In this document: one piece after another, positions 8,949 through 16,521 of the stretch | Layout of the letters: each line of letters starts with the position of its first letter | How positions within the stretch are numbered: position 1 is the first letter of the stretch | Notes under the pieces: model-generated | Databases searched by the model: none | Seen by the model: only the letters and a program-made list of their open reading frames with translations | What the model was told of the DNA's origin: nothing | Assembly (NCBI RefSeq): GCF_026410305.1 | Contig: NZ_JAPMLQ010000002.1 | Span: 1 to 64,000 of the forward strand | Direction of reading: 5' to 3' | Length of the DNA stretch: 64,000 nt | Source of the DNA: Sulfitobacter sp. F26204 | GTDB lineage: Bacteria > Pseudomonadota > Alphaproteobacteria > Rhodobacterales > Rhodobacteraceae | Position numbers and translations under genes: made by a program

Positions 8949-9239
8949 TCAAACCCCACCCATCAACACATCCACCGCCCGCGTAATCTCATCCCCGCTG
9001 TCCACCGCAATCCCAACCCGCCGCAAACGCGCCCGCCGCACTGCCGCAATCAACCGTGTCGCGAGGATCAACTCCGCCTCACCCACGCGGATCACTGGGT
9101 TTAGCCGCGACACAGCGGGATAGTCGCGCAGCAACGGCATTACCACAACTGCCGGATCAGGCGGGAGCAGGTCGCCTTCCACCACCACCATCAGCACATC
9201 GCCATATGCCGCGATGTCGAAGCGGTTCAGGGATTCCAC
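8949..9239 (-). CDS. ccdB: CcdB-family toxin
   Basis: CcdB toxins poison DNA gyrase by trapping its complex with DNA. The 96-residue length fits the family (about 100), as do the landmarks VVVMPLLRD and SRLNPVIRVGEAELILATRLIAAV. The gene overlaps the end of the antitoxin by 13 nt, the usual order of antitoxin first. Unlike other inserted genes here it is GC-rich. Whether the toxin is active cannot be told; the C-terminal residues essential in the F-plasmid protein (a Trp-Gly-Ile ending) are replaced by MGGV. Confidence 0.85.
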   Translation of the reverse strand: MESLNRFDIAAYGDVLMVVVEGDLLPPDPAVVVMPLLRDYPAVSRLNPVIRVGEAELILATRLIAAVRRARLRRVGIAVDSGDEITRAVDVLMGGV

Positions 9240-9481
9240 GTCTCACCCGCCGGACCTGTCATGATGTCTGCAAGCGGGTGGTCGTTGTTTTCGTGCCATA
9301 TGGCCTGTGCTGCGAAGGCATCGGCGTTTTCTTCGAGCCATTTTTGGTGGCGGGCTTTGGCGACGGCTTGTTCTAGGGCTTTGTCCGCAACCGCAGATAC
9401 GTTCACGCCGTATTCTCGCGCGGCATCCAAGCTGTCTGCATTCAACGTCAGTGATGTCTTGCGTTTTGCAGCCGTATTCAT
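9227..9481 (-). CDS. ccdA: CcdA-family antitoxin
   Basis: The product of 84 residues has an N-terminal ribbon-helix-helix DNA-binding part (KRKTSLTLNADSLDAAREYG) and a C-terminal toxin-binding tail ending in a CcdA-like WHENNDHPLADIM. The chosen start is ATG 9481 (MNTAAKRKTSL); an upstream ATG at 9526 would lie inside the promoter. CcdA with CcdB binds its own promoter in known systems, and the A+T-rich region just upstream fits this. Confidence 0.85.
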   Translation of the reverse strand: MNTAAKRKTSLTLNADSLDAAREYGVNVSAVADKALEQAVAKARHQKWLEENADAFAAQAIWHENNDHPLADIMTGPAGETWNP

Positions 9482-9497
9482 AGCGTTACATCCATCG

Positions 9498-9539
9498 TTA
9501 CGTATACCGATATATATACCGCACAATGGTGTGCATCAA
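9498..9539 (-). promoter_or_regulatory. Promoter and probable operator of ccdAB
   Basis: On the - strand TTGATG (9539-9534), a 17-bp spacer and TATATA (9516-9511) form a promoter just before ccdA. The -10 region contains overlapping GTATAYNTA-like repeats (GGTATATATATCGGTATAC), a plausible binding site for CcdA. Confidence 0.55.
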
Positions 9540-9549
9540 GTGTGTGGGC

Positions 9550-10173
9550 TTAGTCGCTCCATCCGTAATTGAACGACACCGAAACCCGATCTTCCTCAAC
9601 CATATTCATTGGTACCTCGTGGCGCAGCCAGCTTTCCCAGAGCAGCACGTCGCCCACCGCTGGTTCCACATAGATAAACTGCCGCAACTCCTCCGGCGCG
9701 TCCTTTACCCGCCCTGGCGCGGCCATCATCATGGCAAGGCGCGGGTCTTCGAATTTGATCGCGCTCGCGCCTTCGGGCATGGTCACATAGGTTGTGCCGG
9801 AAATCACCGAATGCGGGTGGATGTGGGCGGTGTGAATGCCACCCTCGGGCAGGATGTTGATCCACAGGCTATCGAGTTTCAGTTTCCGCTCGCCAAGGTC
9901 AAAGGCCAGATCCTTGGCAAAGGTTTTGACGTGTTTATCCAGCACCTTTTTCAGATCCTTGAAGATCGGGAACCGGTAGGGCAGGTCGTCGAGCGACGCA
10001 TAGGAGGTGTAGCCGGCATAGCCGTTTTCCTCGCACCAGTCCTGCCCCGCCTCATCGTCGTTGGCGATGGCGATACAGGAGGCCTCCATCTCATCGGGAT
10101 CGATTGGTGCGCCGTGCGCGGAAAGTTGCGCGTGATAAAGACGGGTGGCAAAGAGGGACTTGATCTGGGTCAT
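9550..10173 (-). CDS. 2OG-Fe(II) oxygenase superfamily protein
   Basis: The 207-residue product resembles the TIGR02466-type group of putative 2-oxoglutarate/Fe(II) oxygenases. Histidine-rich HTAHIHPHSVISGTTYV contains the likely first iron ligands; RHEVPMN towards the end holds the distal histidine, and an arginine for 2-oxoglutarate follows in DRVSVSFNYGWSD. The substrate is unknown. The start is ATG 10173 (MTQIKSLFATRLY); a longer frame to 10341 would run through a palindromic repeat and the rpmC promoter and is rejected. Confidence 0.8.
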   Translation of the reverse strand: MTQIKSLFATRLYHAQLSAHGAPIDPDEMEASCIAIANDDEAGQDWCEENGYAGYTSYASLDDLPYRFPIFKDLKKVLDKHVKTFAKDLAFDLGERKLKLDSLWINILPEGGIHTAHIHPHSVISGTTYVTMPEGASAIKFEDPRLAMMMAAPGRVKDAPEELRQFIYVEPAVGDVLLWESWLRHEVPMNMVEEDRVSVSFNYGWSD

Positions 10174-10192
10174 GGGAATGTGGTCCGGCAAA

Positions 10193-10246
10193 AGCGTGGG
10201 TTTCACCCACCCTATATCACCGCGTAGGGTGGGTGAAACCCACGCT
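10193..10246. repeat. Palindromic repeat, copy 1 (complete)
   Basis: Two perfect 22-bp inverted arms (10193-10214 and 10225-10246), reading AGCGTGGGTTTCACCCACCCTA and its complement, flank a 10-bp loop. Shorter or diverged copies stand at 13785 and 20705. It is of the REP/small palindromic element type and lies just upstream of the rpmC promoter. Confidence 0.85.
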
Positions 10247-10270
10247 CGACAACCTTTATTCGCAAGGGGG

Positions 10271-10299
10271 TTGCGCCGCAGAGATAACCCTCCTATACG
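10271..10299 (+). promoter_or_regulatory. Promoter of the rpmC block
   Basis: TTGCGC (10271-10276), 17-bp spacer, TATACG (10294-10299). The -10 box and the spacer length match the rpsJ and rplO promoters exactly. It restarts the operon after the rplP-rpmC insertion. Confidence 0.7.
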
Positions 10300-10377
10300 G
10301 CGCACTTCGGAACAGACTCCACCGGAATCAGGGTGACGCATGTGCGGCCTGCCGGTGATGTTGAAAGGAGAGCGTCA

Positions 10378-10584
10378 ATGAACGCCAAAGAACTGCACGA
10401 CAAGACGCCGGACCAGCTCCGTGACGAACTTGTGAATTTGAAGAAAGAAGCCTTCAACCTGCGTTTCCAGCAAGCCACCGGCCAGCTGGAAAACCCTGCG
10501 CGCCTGCGCACGGTCAAGCGTGACGTGGCCCGTGTCCACACTGTGTTGAACCAAAAGGCAGCAACCGCTGCAACGGAGGCCTGA
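10378..10584 (+). CDS. rpmC: 50S ribosomal protein L29
   Basis: L29 sits at the tunnel exit beside L23. The 68-residue product begins [18 protein letters not shown] at ATG 10378, behind AAAGGAGAG; an upstream in-frame ATG at 10333 overlaps the leader and is rejected. The two-helix pattern with [20 protein letters not shown] is typical. It is the first gene of the third block and is 3 nt from rpsQ. Confidence 0.96.
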   Translation: MNAKELHDKTPDQLRDELVNLKKEAFNLRFQQATGQLENPARLRTVKRDVARVHTVLNQKAATAATEA

Positions 10585-10587
10585 TCC

Positions 10588-10824
10588 ATGCCCAAGCGAA
10601 TTCTGACAGGCACCGTTACCTCGGACGCCAATGCACAAACAGTAACCGTTTCCGTAGAGCGCCGCTTTACCCATCCGGTTCTGAAAAAGACCATTCGTAA
10701 GTCCAAGAAATACCGGGCGCACGATGAGAACAATACATTCAAGGTTGGGGATTCTGTCCGCATCATCGAATGTCCGCCACGTTCCAAAACCAAGCGTTGG
10801 GAAGTTCTGACTGCGGAAGCGTAA
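10588..10824 (+). CDS. rpsQ: 30S ribosomal protein S17
   Basis: S17 is a primary 16S rRNA-binding protein needed for 30S body assembly. The 78-residue product has the OB-fold signature [22 protein letters not shown] near the start and [16 protein letters not shown] at the end. A 70-bp gap without a recognisable terminator separates it from rplN. Confidence 0.96.
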   Translation: MPKRILTGTVTSDANAQTVTVSVERRFTHPVLKKTIRKSKKYRAHDENNTFKVGDSVRIIECPPRSKTKRWEVLTAEA

Positions 10825-10894
10825 AGAACCATCAACTTAATCGAAACCTCGGGGATAACGCACGCATCGCGCCCCAAAGGTCGGGAGAAACCAA

Positions 10895-11263
10895 ATGATC
10901 CAGATGCAGACCAACCTGGATGTAGCTGACAATAGCGGCGCTCGCCGTGTTCAGTGCATCAAGGTACTGGGTGGTTCCAAGCGTAAATACGCATCCGTCG
11001 GCGACATCATTGTCGTGTCGGTCAAGGAAGCCATCCCTCGCGGTCGTGTGAAGAAAGGTGATGTCCGCAAGGCTGTCGTCGTTCGCACCGCCAAGGAAGT
11101 TCGTCGTGAGGATGGCACCGCCATTCGTTTCGATCGTAACGCCGCCGTCATCCTGAACAACGCAAACGAGCCCGTAGGTACACGTATCTTCGGACCAGTC
11201 GTTCGCGAACTGCGCGGGAAGAACTTCATGAAGATTATTTCGCTTGCGCCGGAGGTGCTGTAA
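10895..11263 (+). CDS. rplN: 50S ribosomal protein L14
   Basis: L14 forms an inter-subunit bridge and is the docking site of the silencing factor RsfS. The product is 122 residues, the standard length. It opens with [20 protein letters not shown] and holds the conserved [13 protein letters not shown]. The stop shares one base with the rplX start. Confidence 0.97.
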   Translation: MIQMQTNLDVADNSGARRVQCIKVLGGSKRKYASVGDIIVVSVKEAIPRGRVKKGDVRKAVVVRTAKEVRREDGTAIRFDRNAAVILNNANEPVGTRIFGPVVRELRGKNFMKIISLAPEVL

Positions 11264-11574
11264 TGGCTGCTAAACTTCGCAAAGGTGACAAGGTCATCGT
11301 GCTGGCCGGCAAGGACAAGGGCAAGACAGGTACATTGACCTCTGTTGACCCTAAGTCTGGCAAAGGTATCGTGGAAGGGATCAACATCTCTATCCGTGCA
11401 ACACGCCAGTCGCAGGAAAGCCAGGGCGGTCGTATCCCCAAGGCAATGCCGATCGACCTGTCCAACCTCTCGCTTGTTGATGCCAATGGCAAAGCAACAC
11501 GCGTCGGCTTCAAGATGGAAGGGGACAAGAAAGTCCGCTTTGCAAAAACCACGGGGGACGTGATTGATGCTTGA
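11263..11574 (+). CDS. rplX: 50S ribosomal protein L24
   Basis: L24 is an assembly initiator of the 50S subunit. The 103-residue product shows the KOW motif [19 protein letters not shown] near residues 6-24. It is fused by overlap to both neighbours: the TAATG junction with rplN and an 8-nt overlap with rplE. Confidence 0.96.
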   Translation: MAAKLRKGDKVIVLAGKDKGKTGTLTSVDPKSGKGIVEGINISIRATRQSQESQGGRIPKAMPIDLSNLSLVDANGKATRVGFKMEGDKKVRFAKTTGDVIDA

Positions 11575-12130
11575 TACTGCTAACTACACACCCCGCCTTC
11601 TGAATGTCTATCGCGACGAGATCCGCGCCAAGATGACAGAAGAGTTCGGCTATAAGAACCAGATGATGGTTCCGCGGTTGGACAAAATCGTCTTGAATAT
11701 CGGTTGCGGTGCTGCCGCAGTGCGGGACAGCAAGAAAGCCAAGTCCGCACAGCAGGACCTGACGCTGATCGCTGGCCAGAAAGCCATGACAACGATTGCC
11801 AAGAAATCCATCGCGGGATTCCGCGTACGTGAAGAAATGCCGCTGGGCGCCAAAGTGACTTTGCGCGGTGCACGTATGTATGAATTCCTTGACCGTCTGA
11901 TCACGATTGCTATGCCTCGTATCCGCGATTTCCGCGGTATCTCGGCTAAATCTTTCGATGGCCGTGGCAACTATGCCATGGGCTTGAAAGAGCACCTCGT
12001 GTTCCCGGAAATCGATTTCGACAAGATCGATGAAAACTGGGGAATGGACATCGTCATCGCCACCACGGCGAAAACCGACGCAGAAGCGAAAGCATTGTTG
12101 AAAGCCTTCAACATGCCGTTCGCAGAATAA
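11567..12130 (+). CDS. rplE: 50S ribosomal protein L5
   Basis: L5 binds 5S rRNA and contacts the P-site tRNA. The ATG at 11567 ([19 protein letters not shown]) is chosen over a TTG one codon upstream. The product has 187 residues and holds the conserved KIVLNIGCG and the [15 protein letters not shown] segment. It overlaps rplX by 8 nt, so translation is probably coupled. Confidence 0.96.
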   Translation: MLDTANYTPRLLNVYRDEIRAKMTEEFGYKNQMMVPRLDKIVLNIGCGAAAVRDSKKAKSAQQDLTLIAGQKAMTTIAKKSIAGFRVREEMPLGAKVTLRGARMYEFLDRLITIAMPRIRDFRGISAKSFDGRGNYAMGLKEHLVFPEIDFDKIDENWGMDIVIATTAKTDAEAKALLKAFNMPFAE

Positions 12131-12149
12131 GCGCGGGAAGGATTTAGAT

Positions 12150-12455
12150 ATGGCTAAGAAATCCATGATCGCACGCGAAAAGAAGCGTGAAGCACTGGTC
12201 AAGAAGTACGCCGCAAAGCGTGCAGAATTGAAAGCAATCGTAAGCGACCAAGAAAAGCCGATGGAAGAGCGTTTTCGCGCGTCCCTGAAGCTGGCGAAAC
12301 TGCCGCGCAACTCTTCGGCTGTGCGTTTGCACAACCGTTGCCAGCTGACCGGCCGTCCGCACGCTTATTACCGTAAACTGAAAATCTCGCGTATCGCGCT
12401 GCGTGATCTTGGCTCATCCGGCCAGATCCCCGGCATGGTCAAATCGAGCTGGTAA
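12150..12455 (+). CDS. rpsN: 30S ribosomal protein S14, zinc-free form
   Basis: The 101-residue product is the long S14 type without the CxxC zinc knuckles of the short paralogue. The C-terminal signature [19 protein letters not shown] is present. The start ATG 12150 is 19 nt after rplE. Confidence 0.96.
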   Translation: MAKKSMIAREKKREALVKKYAAKRAELKAIVSDQEKPMEERFRASLKLAKLPRNSSAVRLHNRCQLTGRPHAYYRKLKISRIALRDLGSSGQIPGMVKSSW

Positions 12456-12467
12456 GGAGCGCATCAG

Positions 12468-12860
12468 ATGAACGATCCTATCGCAGATATGCTGACACGC
12501 ATCCGTAACTCTTCCATGCGCGGCAAATCCACAGTCATGACACCTGCCTCCAAGCTGCGTGCATGGGTATTGGACGTGCTCGCCGATGAAGGCTACATCC
12601 GTGGCTATGAAACAATGACAGGCCCAGATGGTCACCCTGCCATTGAAATCAGCTTGAAGTACTACGAAGGCGAACCTGTTATTCGCGAGTTGAAGCGGGT
12701 CTCCAAGCCCGGTCGCCGTGTCTACATGGGCTCGAATGACATTCCGCAGGTCCGTCAGGGCCTGGGTGTGTCGATTGTCTCCACCTCCAAGGGTGTGATG
12801 TCGGATGCTGCTGCACGTTCTGCCAATGTTGGCGGCGAAGTGCTCTGCACCGTATTCTAA
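12468..12860 (+). CDS. rpsH: 30S ribosomal protein S8
   Basis: S8 binds helix 21 of 16S rRNA and represses the spc operon in E. coli. The 130-residue product starts [14 protein letters not shown] behind AAGGAG and ends with the typical [22 protein letters not shown]. It sits 12 nt after rpsN and 10 nt before rplF. Confidence 0.97.
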   Translation: MNDPIADMLTRIRNSSMRGKSTVMTPASKLRAWVLDVLADEGYIRGYETMTGPDGHPAIEISLKYYEGEPVIRELKRVSKPGRRVYMGSNDIPQVRQGLGVSIVSTSKGVMSDAAARSANVGGEVLCTVF

Positions 12861-12870
12861 GGAGTGCAAG

Positions 12871-13404
12871 ATGTCTCGTATTGGTAAAAAAGCGGTTGAG
12901 CTGCCCAGTGGTGTTACCGCCACTGTGTCTGGCCAGTCGATCGAAGTAAAAGGCCCCAAGGGTGTCCGCACTTTCAAGGCAACAGATGATGTTGATCTGA
13001 AAGTCGAAGACAATGCGGTTTCCGTGATCCCACGTGGCAAATCCAAGCGCGCGCGCCAGCAGTGGGGCATGAGCCGCACCATGGTTGCAAACTTGGTCAC
13101 CGGCGTTACCGACGGTTTCAAGAAAGAACTTGAAATCCAGGGTGTTGGTTATCGTGCCGCGATGACCGGCAACGTCTTGAAACTGAACCTCGGCCTGTCC
13201 CATGATGTCGATTACACGCCACCTGAGGGTGTCACCGTAACCGCGCCAAAGCAGACCGAAATCGTTGTGGAAGGCATTGACGAACAGCTTGTTGGTCAGG
13301 TCGCCGCGAACATCCGCGCATGGCGCAAGCCCGAGCCCTACAAGGGCAAAGGCATCCGCTACAAGGGTGAGTTCGTCTTCCGCAAAGAAGGCAAGAAGAA
13401 GTAA
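12871..13404 (+). CDS. rplF: 50S ribosomal protein L6
   Basis: L6 lies near the factor-binding site of the 50S subunit. ATG 12871 ([15 protein letters not shown]) behind AAGGAG is the start; a longer reading to 12805 is inside rpsH. The product has 177 residues, with the signature [14 protein letters not shown] near the C-terminus and a lysine-rich end. Confidence 0.97.
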   Translation: MSRIGKKAVELPSGVTATVSGQSIEVKGPKGVRTFKATDDVDLKVEDNAVSVIPRGKSKRARQQWGMSRTMVANLVTGVTDGFKKELEIQGVGYRAAMTGNVLKLNLGLSHDVDYTPPEGVTVTAPKQTEIVVEGIDEQLVGQVAANIRAWRKPEPYKGKGIRYKGEFVFRKEGKKK

Positions 13405-13415
13405 GGAACGCAAAG

Positions 13416-13775
13416 ATGGCAAACAGCAAAAGACAACTGTTCATCAAACGCCGCTTGCGCGTTCGGAACAAACTTCGCCGCGCGAACCGGGGCCGTATGC
13501 GCCTGTCCGTGCACCGTTCAAACAAGAACATCATGGTCCAATTGATCGACGACGTGAATGGCGTGACACTCGCCTCTGCATCGACGCTCGAAAAAGACCT
13601 GGGTTTTGTTGGCAAAAACAACATCGAAGCGGCCACAAAAGTAGGTGCAACGATCGCGGAACGCGCCAAGAAAGCCGGAGTTTCAGAGGCCTATTTTGAC
13701 CGTGGCGGATTCCTGTTCCACGGCAAGGTTAAAGCCTTGGCCGAAGCAGCCCGTGAAGGCGGCTTGAAGATATAA
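13416..13775 (+). CDS. rplR: 50S ribosomal protein L18
   Basis: L18 brings 5S rRNA into the 50S subunit together with L5. The product is 119 residues, with the arginine-rich N-terminus ([20 protein letters not shown]) and the C-terminal [26 protein letters not shown]. It follows rplF after 11 nt. A palindromic repeat separates it from rpsE. Confidence 0.97.
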   Translation: MANSKRQLFIKRRLRVRNKLRRANRGRMRLSVHRSNKNIMVQLIDDVNGVTLASASTLEKDLGFVGKNNIEAATKVGATIAERAKKAGVSEAYFDRGGFLFHGKVKALAEAAREGGLKI

Positions 13776-13784
13776 GTAGGTTGT

Positions 13785-13817
13785 ACCCACCCTACGTAGG
13801 GTGGGTGAAACCCACGC
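13785..13817. repeat. Palindromic repeat, copy 2 (left arm shortened)
   Basis: ACCCACCCTACGTAGGGTGGGT (13785-13806) is a perfect palindrome, and the right side continues GAAACCCACGC as in copy 1. The left arm is cut short and altered. It starts 10 nt after the rplR stop. Confidence 0.8.
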
Positions 13818-13891
13818 ATGAAACGCGAAGAGGGCGCGCGCTGTGCCCTCTCGATGATCCGGGGGCGTCACGCTCACCGCGATTGACAAAA

Positions 13892-13906
13892 ACCGGGCAT
13901 CCGCCC
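13892..13906 (+). other. Small hairpin motif in the rpsE leader
   Basis: ACCGGGCATCCGCCC can fold into a GGGC/GCCC stem-loop 7 nt before the AAGGAGG site of rpsE. The same 15-mer with one change is found at 20755-20769 before rplQ, in each case downstream of a palindromic repeat. Confidence 0.45.
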
Positions 13907-13925
13907 GCAGATCAAGGAGGCCGAC

Positions 13926-14495
13926 ATGGCCAGAGACGACAACCGAGGGGGCAATCGCCGGGGTAACCGCGACGAGACTCCAGAATTTCAGGATCGCCTT
14001 GTCGCGATCAACCGTGTGTCCAAAACTGTAAAAGGCGGTAAGCGCTTTGGTTTTGCTGCACTGGTCGTAGTCGGTGACCAAAAAGGTCGCGTGGGTTTTG
14101 GCAAAGGTAAAGCCAAAGAGGTGCCTGAGGCGATCCGCAAGGCCACTGAGCAGGCAAAGCGCCAGATGATCCGCGTTCAGCTGCGCGAAGGCCGTACGCT
14201 GCACCACGATATGGAAGGCCGTCACGGCGCAGGCAAAGTTGTGATGCGCTCTGCACCTGAAGGTACAGGCATCATCGCCGGTGGTCCGATGCGTGCGATT
14301 TTCGAAATGCTGGGTGTGAAGGATGTTGTGTCCAAATCCATCGGTTCACAAAACCCCTACAACATGATCCGCGCCACAATGGACGGTCTGCGCAAGGAAT
14401 CTTCCCCGCGCTCCGTTGCACAGCGCCGCGGCAAGAAGGTTGCAGACATCCTGCCCAAGACTGACGCGCCAGCGCCAGCCACTGAGGAGGCCTAA
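13926..14495 (+). CDS. rpsE: 30S ribosomal protein S5
   Basis: S5 acts in translational accuracy at the mRNA entry channel. The 189-residue product is longer than the E. coli one (about 167) because of a short charged N-terminal extension ([17 protein letters not shown]) and an Ala/Pro-rich tail. The core has [26 protein letters not shown] split over residues near 40-65 and the [13 protein letters not shown] loop. The ATG at 13926 follows AAGGAGG. Confidence 0.97.
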   Translation: MARDDNRGGNRRGNRDETPEFQDRLVAINRVSKTVKGGKRFGFAALVVVGDQKGRVGFGKGKAKEVPEAIRKATEQAKRQMIRVQLREGRTLHHDMEGRHGAGKVVMRSAPEGTGIIAGGPMRAIFEMLGVKDVVSKSIGSQNPYNMIRATMDGLRKESSPRSVAQRRGKKVADILPKTDAPAPATEEA

Positions 14496-14498
14496 ATC

Positions 14499-14687
14499 AT
14501 GGCTAAGACAATTGTTGTTAAGCAGATTGGTTCACCAATCCGTCGCCCCGCAGATCAAAAAGCGACTCTGGTCGGTTTGGGCCTGAACAAAATGCACCGC
14601 ACCCGTGAGCTTGAGGATACGCCCTCTGTGCGCGGTATGGTGCGCAAGGTCTCTCACATGGTAGAGATTGTGGAAGAGAAGGGGTAA
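14499..14687 (+). CDS. rpmD: 50S ribosomal protein L30
   Basis: The product has 62 residues, standard for bacterial L30, with the signature [20 protein letters not shown]. It begins 3 nt after rpsE. rplO normally follows at once; here a terminator and three genes on the other strand come between. Confidence 0.97.
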   Translation: MAKTIVVKQIGSPIRRPADQKATLVGLGLNKMHRTRELEDTPSVRGMVRKVSHMVEIVEEKG

Positions 14688-14711
14688 CGTTTTCTTTTAA
14701 AGAAAACGGCC

Positions 14712-14775
14712 CGGAGTTTTTTGAAAACTCCGTTGCCCGAGATAGAGCGCCTCGTGGGAAACTGCGGGGCGTTTA
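14712..14775 (+). terminator. Tandem hairpins ending the rpmC-rpmD block
   Basis: A perfect 9-bp stem (CGGAGTTTT / AAAACTCCG, 14712-14732) is followed by a second stem (CGCCTCG / CGGGGCG, 14748-14771) and TTTATTCATTT. A further A/T-rich palindrome (GTTTTCTTTTAAAGAAAAC) lies at 14689. Together they make a credible end to the third r-protein block. Confidence 0.65.
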
Positions 14776-14864
14776 TTCATTTAACCCGTTAGCAGTTACT
14801 TTGGGATTATTCTGAAAAACCTGTTCCATTTTCATCCTATTTGAACCCAATCCGTGGAAGCGGC

Positions 14865-15185
14865 TCAATTCTTTCCCGCCATCGTCTTCGCAGCTCTCAA
14901 GAACAACGCCTGTTCGGTGCATACGGAATCGGGAATTGCCGGGTATAAAGCTCCTAAGAACGTCTTCAAATTTATCTCGAACTGAAGGCCATTTTGTCGT
15001 GGGAGGATTATCGACACCCCGACCGGTTCCTCTTTATCTACGACCGTTCGCAAACCGAAATCCGCTGCTTTCTGGTAAAAAAGAGCCTCAACCTCTTTTA
15101 CAAATTCACTTTGTTCTTGCAAACATTGCTTGCGCGCTTGGCGTTTCACGTAGCACCAACGAGCGATATTATTGAGAATGTTCAA
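14865..15185 (-). CDS. Hypothetical protein
   Basis: This product of 106 residues is not recognised. It has a basic N-terminal helix, then a mixed domain (FEINLKTFLGALYPAIPDSVC), and no signal peptide. It lies 23 nt downstream of parE on the same strand and is also A+T-rich, so it may have arrived with the toxin-antitoxin pair. A + strand frame across it (14994-15284) is taken as a shadow. Confidence 0.5.
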   Translation of the reverse strand: MNILNNIARWCYVKRQARKQCLQEQSEFVKEVEALFYQKAADFGLRTVVDKEEPVGVSIILPRQNGLQFEINLKTFLGALYPAIPDSVCTEQALFLRAAKTMAGKN

Positions 15186-15208
15186 ATCACCAACCCTACG
15201 GAATTCTA

Positions 15209-15502
15209 TTACCTAAGAGACCGCGCCACATCCATCCGCTGGTGTAGAATGCGTATTACGACGATCTCATCGCTGTCTTCTTGAAAGTAGACCACATGCG
15301 ATGCCACACGGACCTTCCGACACCGCTCCAAGACATTTTCCGCTGACAGGCTAATTCCAGTTCCATCAATTAGCCTGTCAAGAACTCTCTGAATGCCTCG
15401 AAAATAAGTTTGAGCCTGATCCGTTCCCCAATTTTCGACTGAATACGCCCAGATCCCATCCAGATCAGTCCGCGCTTTTGGTCTGAATTTCAGTGCCTTC
15501 AC
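15209..15502 (-). CDS. parE: ParE-family toxin
   Basis: RelE/ParE-fold toxin; ParE members target DNA gyrase. The 97-residue product has the typical opening [21 protein letters not shown] and the closing strand [23 protein letters not shown]. It overlaps parD by 4 nt (parD first). It lies inside the spc operon between rpmD and rplO, on the opposite strand. Confidence 0.9.
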   Translation of the reverse strand: MKALKFRPKARTDLDGIWAYSVENWGTDQAQTYFRGIQRVLDRLIDGTGISLSAENVLERCRKVRVASHVVYFQEDSDEIVVIRILHQRMDVARSLR

Positions 15503-15735
15503 GGAGAAAGTTTCTCAGCGACGAAAGCATCGAAATCGAAAGCTTGCGGCTCGCCGGAATTTTCACCCTCAATAAGTGCCTTGCGAAGTGCTTCCAGATT
15601 GGCTTCCTGTTCTTCCAACAACCTTAAACCCGCACGCACCACATCGCTGGCCGAATTGTAACGCCCTGAACAAACACTGTTTTCAATGAATCCGGCAAAG
15701 TGGTCGCCCAATGATATTGACGTGTTCTTTTGCAT
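15499..15735 (-). CDS. parD: ParD-family antitoxin
   Basis: The product of 78 residues has the ribbon-helix-helix DNA-binding part ([37 protein letters not shown]) and a C-terminal toxin-neutralising tail. The ATG at 15735 follows GGAGGAAG. A palindrome directly upstream is the likely autorepression site. Confidence 0.9.
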   Translation of the reverse strand: MQKNTSISLGDHFAGFIENSVCSGRYNSASDVVRAGLRLLEEQEANLEALRKALIEGENSGEPQAFDFDAFVAEKLSP

Positions 15736-15752
15736 ATCTTCCTCCGTTGCTA

Positions 15753-15783
15753 ATTATATACCAATAATTGGTACATTCTTCAA
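15753..15783 (-). promoter_or_regulatory. Promoter and operator of parDE
   Basis: On the - strand TATAAT (15758-15753) lies 18 nt before the parD start, with a TTGAAG box at 15783-15778 at a long spacing of 19. The near-perfect palindrome TACCAATAATTGGTA (15759-15773) fills the spacer, a usual place for a ParD operator. The rplO promoter starts only 10 bp further on, facing the other way. Confidence 0.6.
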
Positions 15784-15793
15784 CCCACCCCCC

Positions 15794-15822
15794 TTGCCAC
15801 AAACCCCCACCCGCTCTATACG
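15794..15822 (+). promoter_or_regulatory. Promoter of the rplO-secY-adk block
   Basis: TTGCCA (15794-15799), 17-bp C-rich spacer, TATACG (15817-15822); both boxes are identical to those of the rpsJ promoter. It lies back to back with the parDE promoter. Confidence 0.75.
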
Positions 15823-15828
15823 CCCCCA

Positions 15829-15848
15829 GTGGCCCCGATTCCGGCCAC
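15829..15848 (+). other. Leader hairpin of rplO
   Basis: GTGGCC / GGCCAC forms a 6-bp stem with the loop CCGATTCC, 6 nt past the -10 box. The CCCCGATTCCGG centre is also found in the rpmH leader hairpin at 40629-40642. Confidence 0.5.
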
Positions 15849-15917
15849 CACATTTGTAACGCCGCGTCTGCCCACTTCCCGTCGCTGGGGGGCATTTCCG
15901 GCAAAAGGAGAAGCGAC

Positions 15918-16397
15918 ATGAGACTGAATGAACTGTCTGACAACCCAGGTGCCACCAAGAAACGCAAGCGCGTTGGTCGTGGTCCAGGTTCCGGCACCGG
16001 TAAAATGGGTGGCCGTGGTATCAAGGGTCAGAAATCCCGCTCAGGCGTAGCGATCAAAGGGTATGAAGGTGGCCAGATGCCCCTCTACCAACGTCTGCCA
16101 AAGCGTGGCTTTAACAAGCCGAACCGCAAATCCTATGCTGTTGTGAACCTTGGTCTGATCCAGAAGTTCGTCGACGCCAAGAAACTGGACATCAAAAAGC
16201 CGATCGACGCCGCTGTGCTGATCGAATCCGGTCTGGTGCGCCGCGAATTGGACGGCATTCGCCTGCTTGCCAAGGGCGAGATCACTGCCAAACTTGACCT
16301 GCATGTGCATGGTGCCTCTAAAACCGCCATCGAGCTGGTTGAAAAGGCGGGCGGCAAGGTGACCCTGACAGCAAAAGTAGAAGCCGCGGACGCGTAA
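15918..16397 (+). CDS. rplO: 50S ribosomal protein L15
   Basis: L15 is a late-assembly protein of the 50S subunit. The ATG at 15918 ([20 protein letters not shown]) follows AAAAGGAG; a longer reading to 15768 would run through the promoter. The product has 159 residues with the glycine-rich [20 protein letters not shown] and [16 protein letters not shown]. It starts the fourth block. Confidence 0.97.
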   Translation: MRLNELSDNPGATKKRKRVGRGPGSGTGKMGGRGIKGQKSRSGVAIKGYEGGQMPLYQRLPKRGFNKPNRKSYAVVNLGLIQKFVDAKKLDIKKPIDAAVLIESGLVRRELDGIRLLAKGEITAKLDLHVHGASKTAIELVEKAGGKVTLTAKVEAADA

Positions 16398-16456
16398 AGC
16401 AGCCTTAAGGCTTGTGAGCGGGCTGCGTCCCGCTTACATAACTCACGAGTTTTCCC

Positions 16457-16494
16457 AAACGCCGCCCCGCTGGAAAACAGCCTGGGCGGCGTTT
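16457..16494 (+). terminator. Strong hairpin between rplO and secY
   Basis: AAACGCCGCCC / GGGCGGCGTTT gives an 11-bp perfect stem, with a second inner stem (GCTG / CAGC). It ends in TTTGCA rather than a long T-tract, so it probably stops only part of the transcripts, lowering secY-adk relative to rplO. Confidence 0.6.
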
Positions 16495-16521
16495 GCATAA
16501 CAACAAAAAGAGATCGTACTC

